NCBI GenBank assembly: GCA_029204225.1
Contig: CM055102.1
Coordinates: forward strand, 19,240,967 to 19,304,966
DNA from: Diphasiastrum complanatum
Taxonomy: Eukaryota > Streptophyta > Lycopodiopsida > Lycopodiales > Lycopodiaceae
Length of the DNA: 64,000 bases
Reading direction: 5' to 3'
Both the position numbers and the translations under genes were made by a program. This document shows, in pieces, positions 60,501-64,000 of the stretch (its first letter is position 1; every line of letters starts with the position of its first letter). The notes beneath the pieces are model-generated. The model did no database searches. It worked only from the letters and a program-made list of their open reading frames with translations, and was not told the DNA's origin.

Positions 60501-61353
60501 ACATGCAATCAACATGCAAGCAACTGTGGAAACATGCAAGCAATCTGAAAAATTCTAGAGGCACGCATACAACATGCATGGATAGTACTTGCACATGCAA
60601 ATGGAAAAACCAGATTGACTTATGATTGCTTCTATTCATAAGGAATGATAGAATCTATGCAGTAAAAATCTTGTGTAATTGATTTGATTCAATTCTGACT
60701 ATCCACTGTGGAGAAATGAAGGAACAAACAAATCAGATCTAGCGCCCAATCAGATCTGAATGATGGCTGTTCTGGTCATGGAAACAATTTTATTGAAGCT
60801 AAAAAGCATAGGAATGGTAGCGCCCTCCTCCAAGGATCAGTATGCAACTGTCCTCATTGAAATCTGATGAGAGGAGAGGGAGAAACATGAAAAATGATCA
60901 GATCAGATCCTACTGCGACCAACTGCCAAAATTAGATCAAGCAAACAATGAAAAATGATGAAGATGGAAGATAATTCCATTCAACACACTCCTCCAAATC
61001 GTGGAGGTTCTATTTATAAGAAATGATGTATGTAAAATGCTTTGCATGCTGCTGCCAAGTGTCCAAGTTAGGTGGCAACTTGCATGTCTAATTGCATGTG
61101 CCTAATTTGTCATGCATGCATCTTGCATGTCGCATGCAAACTAGGATATGTGGCAAACTAACTTTTTCTCCCCCATGCACATATGCATGGGGGTCTACCA
61201 AACTCAAGTGGACAAGTGGCATCATCATGCAAGATGGCCCTCCACAAGTTTGTACTAAATGTCTTTTGCCTAAGTTTATTTGGGCCTTAACTTTGGCCCC
61301 AAATAAAACCATGTGCTATGTTTTATTTATTTAACTATGTTTATATTTCAACA
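57558..61353 (-). mobile_element. Gag-only LTR retrotransposon nested in copia D
   Basis: The LTRs are 57558-58503 (946 bp, TG...CA) and 60376-61353 (978 bp, the first dinucleotide mutated to TA). Differences include a roughly 30-bp insertion near 60550 and a short duplication near 60740 in the right copy. The 5-bp target duplication is GTTTC (57553-57557) and ATTTC (61354-61358), one mismatch. The element is in minus orientation: the primer site TATCAGAGTTATGG lies just inside the right LTR (about 60360-60373), and a polypurine tract, AAGGGGGAGC, lies just inside the left LTR. The internal region is only 1.87 kb and codes for gag alone. This fits the TR-GAG class of non-autonomous elements. 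Removing it restores the host gag reading frame. Confidence 0.92.
59326..60350 (-). pseudogene. Copia-type gag of the nested element
   Basis: Starts MASTSTFQAWTTILDESNYP near 60350, with a TAG where Trp is usual. After a frame change near 60240 it continues with TAKEMWDELAQRFESKSQTQ and QLTSLKWDEISDCDTFLFKL, TYLLRALPPSY (UBN2-type capsid). After another stop it continues with MRQGSSPSQGGAKALYAKKG and two knuckles, CQHCGNVGHSKSSC and CKFCKKTGHATTFC (both C-x2-C-x4-H-x4-C). A tail of about 120 residues with no known domain follows, ending at 59326. From 59325 to 58504 only short frames remain. No protease, integrase or RT is present, so movement must have relied on an autonomous copia partner. 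Confidence 0.8.
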
Positions 61354-64000
61354 ATTTCGAGTCACCTCAACACTTTCAAAAATCTTATGGAGCAGATGAC
61401 TGCAATTGGCTCAGTCATAGAAGATTCCGATGCACTCATGACTCTTTATTGAGTCTACTTGAAGCCTACAAAAATTGGGTAATGGCAATTTCTACCCATG
61501 AGCACCTCACTCTATCAAGAATAATTTCGCTGCTCCTACAAGAGGAGATCAGAAGATCAGTATCCTCCTTAGGTTTAGGATCGGATCCTCAAGCTCTATA
61601 TTCAAAGAATCATAAGTTTAGATCCAAGAGATCTACAAAGTCAGGCGATACTGACAAGAAGAGCAACATGCAGTCCTCTGGACCAAATTCCGGTCCAGGA
61701 TCGACTTCAAGCCCTTCATCATTCCAACTTGTGGAGAAACTATTCTGCAGATACTATAAGAGGACTGGCCACGAAATCAAAGACTGCCAAACTTTGAAGT
61801 ACAACAACGACAAGAAGAAATAGTTCCAACAACAAGCACATATTGCTACAGCCAGTCACTCGAATCAGCAACAACAAGAAGAAGATGAAGCAGCTTTCAT
61901 GACCAAAGTCGGAGAACAACAGGATATCAATTCCTGGTATCTAGACTCTGGAGCAACTCAACACATGACTCACCATCGCGACTAGTTCAAAGACTACAAG
62001 TCATTCACCCACTCTCGAGTTGTGCAACTTGGAGACAACTCATCACATTCAATCGAAGGTGAAGGAACAATCAGAGTTGAATTCAAAAGAGGTGAGGTCA
62101 AATTGTGGTCCAACGTTTTTCACATTCCAAATCTGACCAAGAATCTACTCTTAGTTAGCAGAATCACCGATTCAGGTCGGAGAGTCAAATTCGATACAGA
62201 AGGCTGCACAATCCTTGACAAATCCTGGAAGGTTCTAGCCTACGGAAGAAGAAGCGGCTATCTTTACAAACTCAACCATTGCTACTCTTCTAACAGTCAA
62301 GCTCTTCACACAACCACTTCTGAATCAACTGATATGTTGTGGCATTTCAGACTTGGCCATTTTAACTACAAAAATATTCAACAAATGTCAACTCAGAGTC
62401 TAGTACAAGACCTCCCTTCAGTCAACAAGCCAACTTCTCCATGTGAAAGCTATATTATCAACATGCCTGCTAGAAGTCCCTTTAGTTCAGACTCAGTTCA
62501 TACATCCAAGGGCTTGCTTGGCCTTGTACACAATGACATTTGTGGCCTGATGCAGACTGCTTCCACAGAGGGAGCGCTCTATTTCCTAACCTTCATCGAC
62601 GACTTCTCTCAAAGGACTGCAACCTACTATATGAAGAACAAATCAGAAGCATTCAAGTTCTTCAAGCAGTTCAAAGTGTCTGCAGAAAACCAGACCCAGA
62701 GGAAGATCAAGGCTCTATGCACAGATGGAGGGGGAGAGTACATCTCCACAGAATTCAAGGAGTTCTGCAAGGCCAACGAGATACTTCAACAATATACAAC
62801 CAGCTACTCACCTCAGTCCAATGGTGTAGTTGAGCGGAAGAACCGAACACTCATCAAAAGTGCCAAGAGCATGATGGCCCATGCCTCTCTTCCAAAAAAA
62901 TTCTAGGCAGAAGCTGTTACTACAGCTGCCTACTTGTAGAATCAATCCATCACCAAAGCCTTGAATGGCAAGACACCTTATGAGGTATGGACATGATCGA
63001 AATCATCACTCAAACATATTTGAGTGTTTGGATGCATCGCTTTCGTTCAGATCTCTGAGGATCTTAGAAGAAAGCTAGATGACAAGAACAGAAAAACGAT
63101 CTTCATCGGCTATTCCCCAGACCACAAGGCAAACAAACTCTACAATTTGGATACCGAGAAGGCATTCACCAATAGAGACGCCATTTTTGTGAAAGTCCAG
63201 TTCATCGACCACAAAGGAAAAGCTGCTGATAAATTCGACTTTGGGATCGAACAACCAGTCAATTTGGATCCAAAAATTCAACTGCAAAATCTCGATGCTA
63301 ACTCAGATGATGAGTCAAAATCTCAACGAGTCAACCCACATCAAAGGACCGAAGTTCAACCCATAAGGTCAAACAAGTCCAGACAACCTCCATCCAGATT
63401 TATGGATGATCCGGTCTGCTACTTTGTGCAGGAACCGACCACAGTTTCTGAGGCAATGTCTACTCCTGATGCTGACCAGTGGAAATCAACGATGGACACC
63501 GAATTCGATTCTCTGTTGGAGAATCAAACATGGACACTCACTGAGCTGCCAAAGGACCGAAATCCAATTCCATGCAAATGGATATTCAAGGCAAAGTACG
63601 ACGCTAAAGATAGGCTAAATCGTTACAAGGCCAGGCTAGTCACCAAAGGCTTTTCCCAGATTCTAGATTTGGATTGCTCATAAACCTTCAGCCCAGTCGT
63701 CAAACATGCTTCGATCCGCCTACTTCTCTCCTTTGCAGCTGCAGCAGATCTCGAAGTCCATCATGGATGTCCAGACCCAATGGAACCATCAAAGAGAATA
63801 TCTATATGACACAACCAGAGGGATAGAACTCAACGACAAGCAACATCACAAGGGTATGCAAAATTCACAAGGCGCTCTACGGGCTGAAACAGTCACCCAG
63901 AGCCTGGTTCCAGAAGATCAATGTATTTCTTTTAGAGAATGGTTTTATTCCAAACTCACCAGACTCGAATGTTTACTTCAAGTTTGTATCAGATTACTTC

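Larger units (their letters stand above)
57051..64000 (+). pseudogene. Ty1/copia element D (gag to RT), interrupted by a nested element
   Basis: Primer site at 57051. Gag begins near 57220 (KLDGDKYHL-stop-KFKMKV, a TGA where Trp is expected). It runs to HRMSEVDSVS at 57557, is interrupted by 57558-61353, and resumes as SHLNTFKNLMEQMTAIGSVI. It then has CRYYKRTGHEIKDC at about 61750. Protease: WYLDSGATQHMT (about 61935). GAG-pre-integrase: DMLWHFRLGHFN, where the usual second zinc Cys is Tyr (CESYI). Integrase: VHNDICGLM, FIDDFSQR, CTDGGGEYIS and SPQSNGVVERKNRT, so D, D and E present. The start of RT follows (PCKWIFKAKYD, YKARLVTKGFSQ, to YGLKQSPRAW at the end). Several stops (61981, 62904, 62937, 62995, 63021, 63681) make it inactive. 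It runs off the right edge. Confidence 0.85.

Overview
The window is nuclear DNA from a land plant. The evidence is chloroplast-targeted EPSP synthase exons with plant-style introns, MCM8 exons, TATA-containing LTRs, tRNA-iMet primer sites of the TGGTATCAGAGC type, plant-type Ty1/copia, Ty3/gypsy, LINE and hAT elements, and long TC, TA, C and G tracts. The very high repeat load and the LINE with an L1-type coiled-coil ORF1 would suit a large-genome fern or other seed-free plant, but the sequence alone does not settle the species. Only three stretches are host genes: the 5' exons of an EPSP synthase gene (961-2661, minus), a decayed second set of EPSP synthase exons (18067-21303, plus), and a frameshifted 5' piece of MCM8 (36802-37978, minus).

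Left part (0-24 kb): EPSPS exons 1-2, with three MYB-type AC elements upstream; homopolymer G and C tracts; a copia relic; a non-autonomous gag-protease copia element with recognisable LTRs (6.5-9.2 kb); a gypsy RNase H/integrase relic (9.4-10.4 kb); a structurally complete 5.2-kb hAT transposon with perfect 8-bp target duplication (11566-16776) carrying a decayed transposase gene; then EPSPS exons 4, 5 and 7 in the opposite orientation, with a frameshift and a stop.

Middle (24-45 kb): a gypsy gag relic, an LTR-like promoter, and an almost complete LINE (ORF1 and ORF2 in one reading frame separated by a single amber codon). Then come a gypsy-type gag-protease element with four zinc knuckles, the 5' end of another LTR element, the MCM8 pseudogene, several tandem duplications, an odd 1.7-kb array of A-tract/TCGA repeats (40.4-42.06 kb), and an unidentified minus-strand coding relic (44.2-45.15 kb).

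Right part (45-64 kb): a mosaic of copia elements. Two copies of one family lie as inverted repeats (45.16-48.3 plus and 52.7-55.5 minus). Between them are two other copia fragments. A LINE 3' end follows (55.6-56.7 kb), then a copia element that runs off the window. Its gag is interrupted by a complete gag-only LTR element (57558-61353) flanked by a 5-bp target duplication; removing the insert restores the host gag reading frame.

The host exons do not form an operon-like or cooperative unit; the window is mainly a record of nested transposition and decay. Nearly all element ORFs carry stops, many of them TAG where CAG or TGG is expected, as methylated plant repeats tend to acquire. I did not find a convincing new biological system. 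The strongest unusual observations are the LINE ORF1-amber-ORF2 arrangement, the split EPSPS exons, the gag-only nested element with RY-motif-rich LTRs, and the phased A-tract array.
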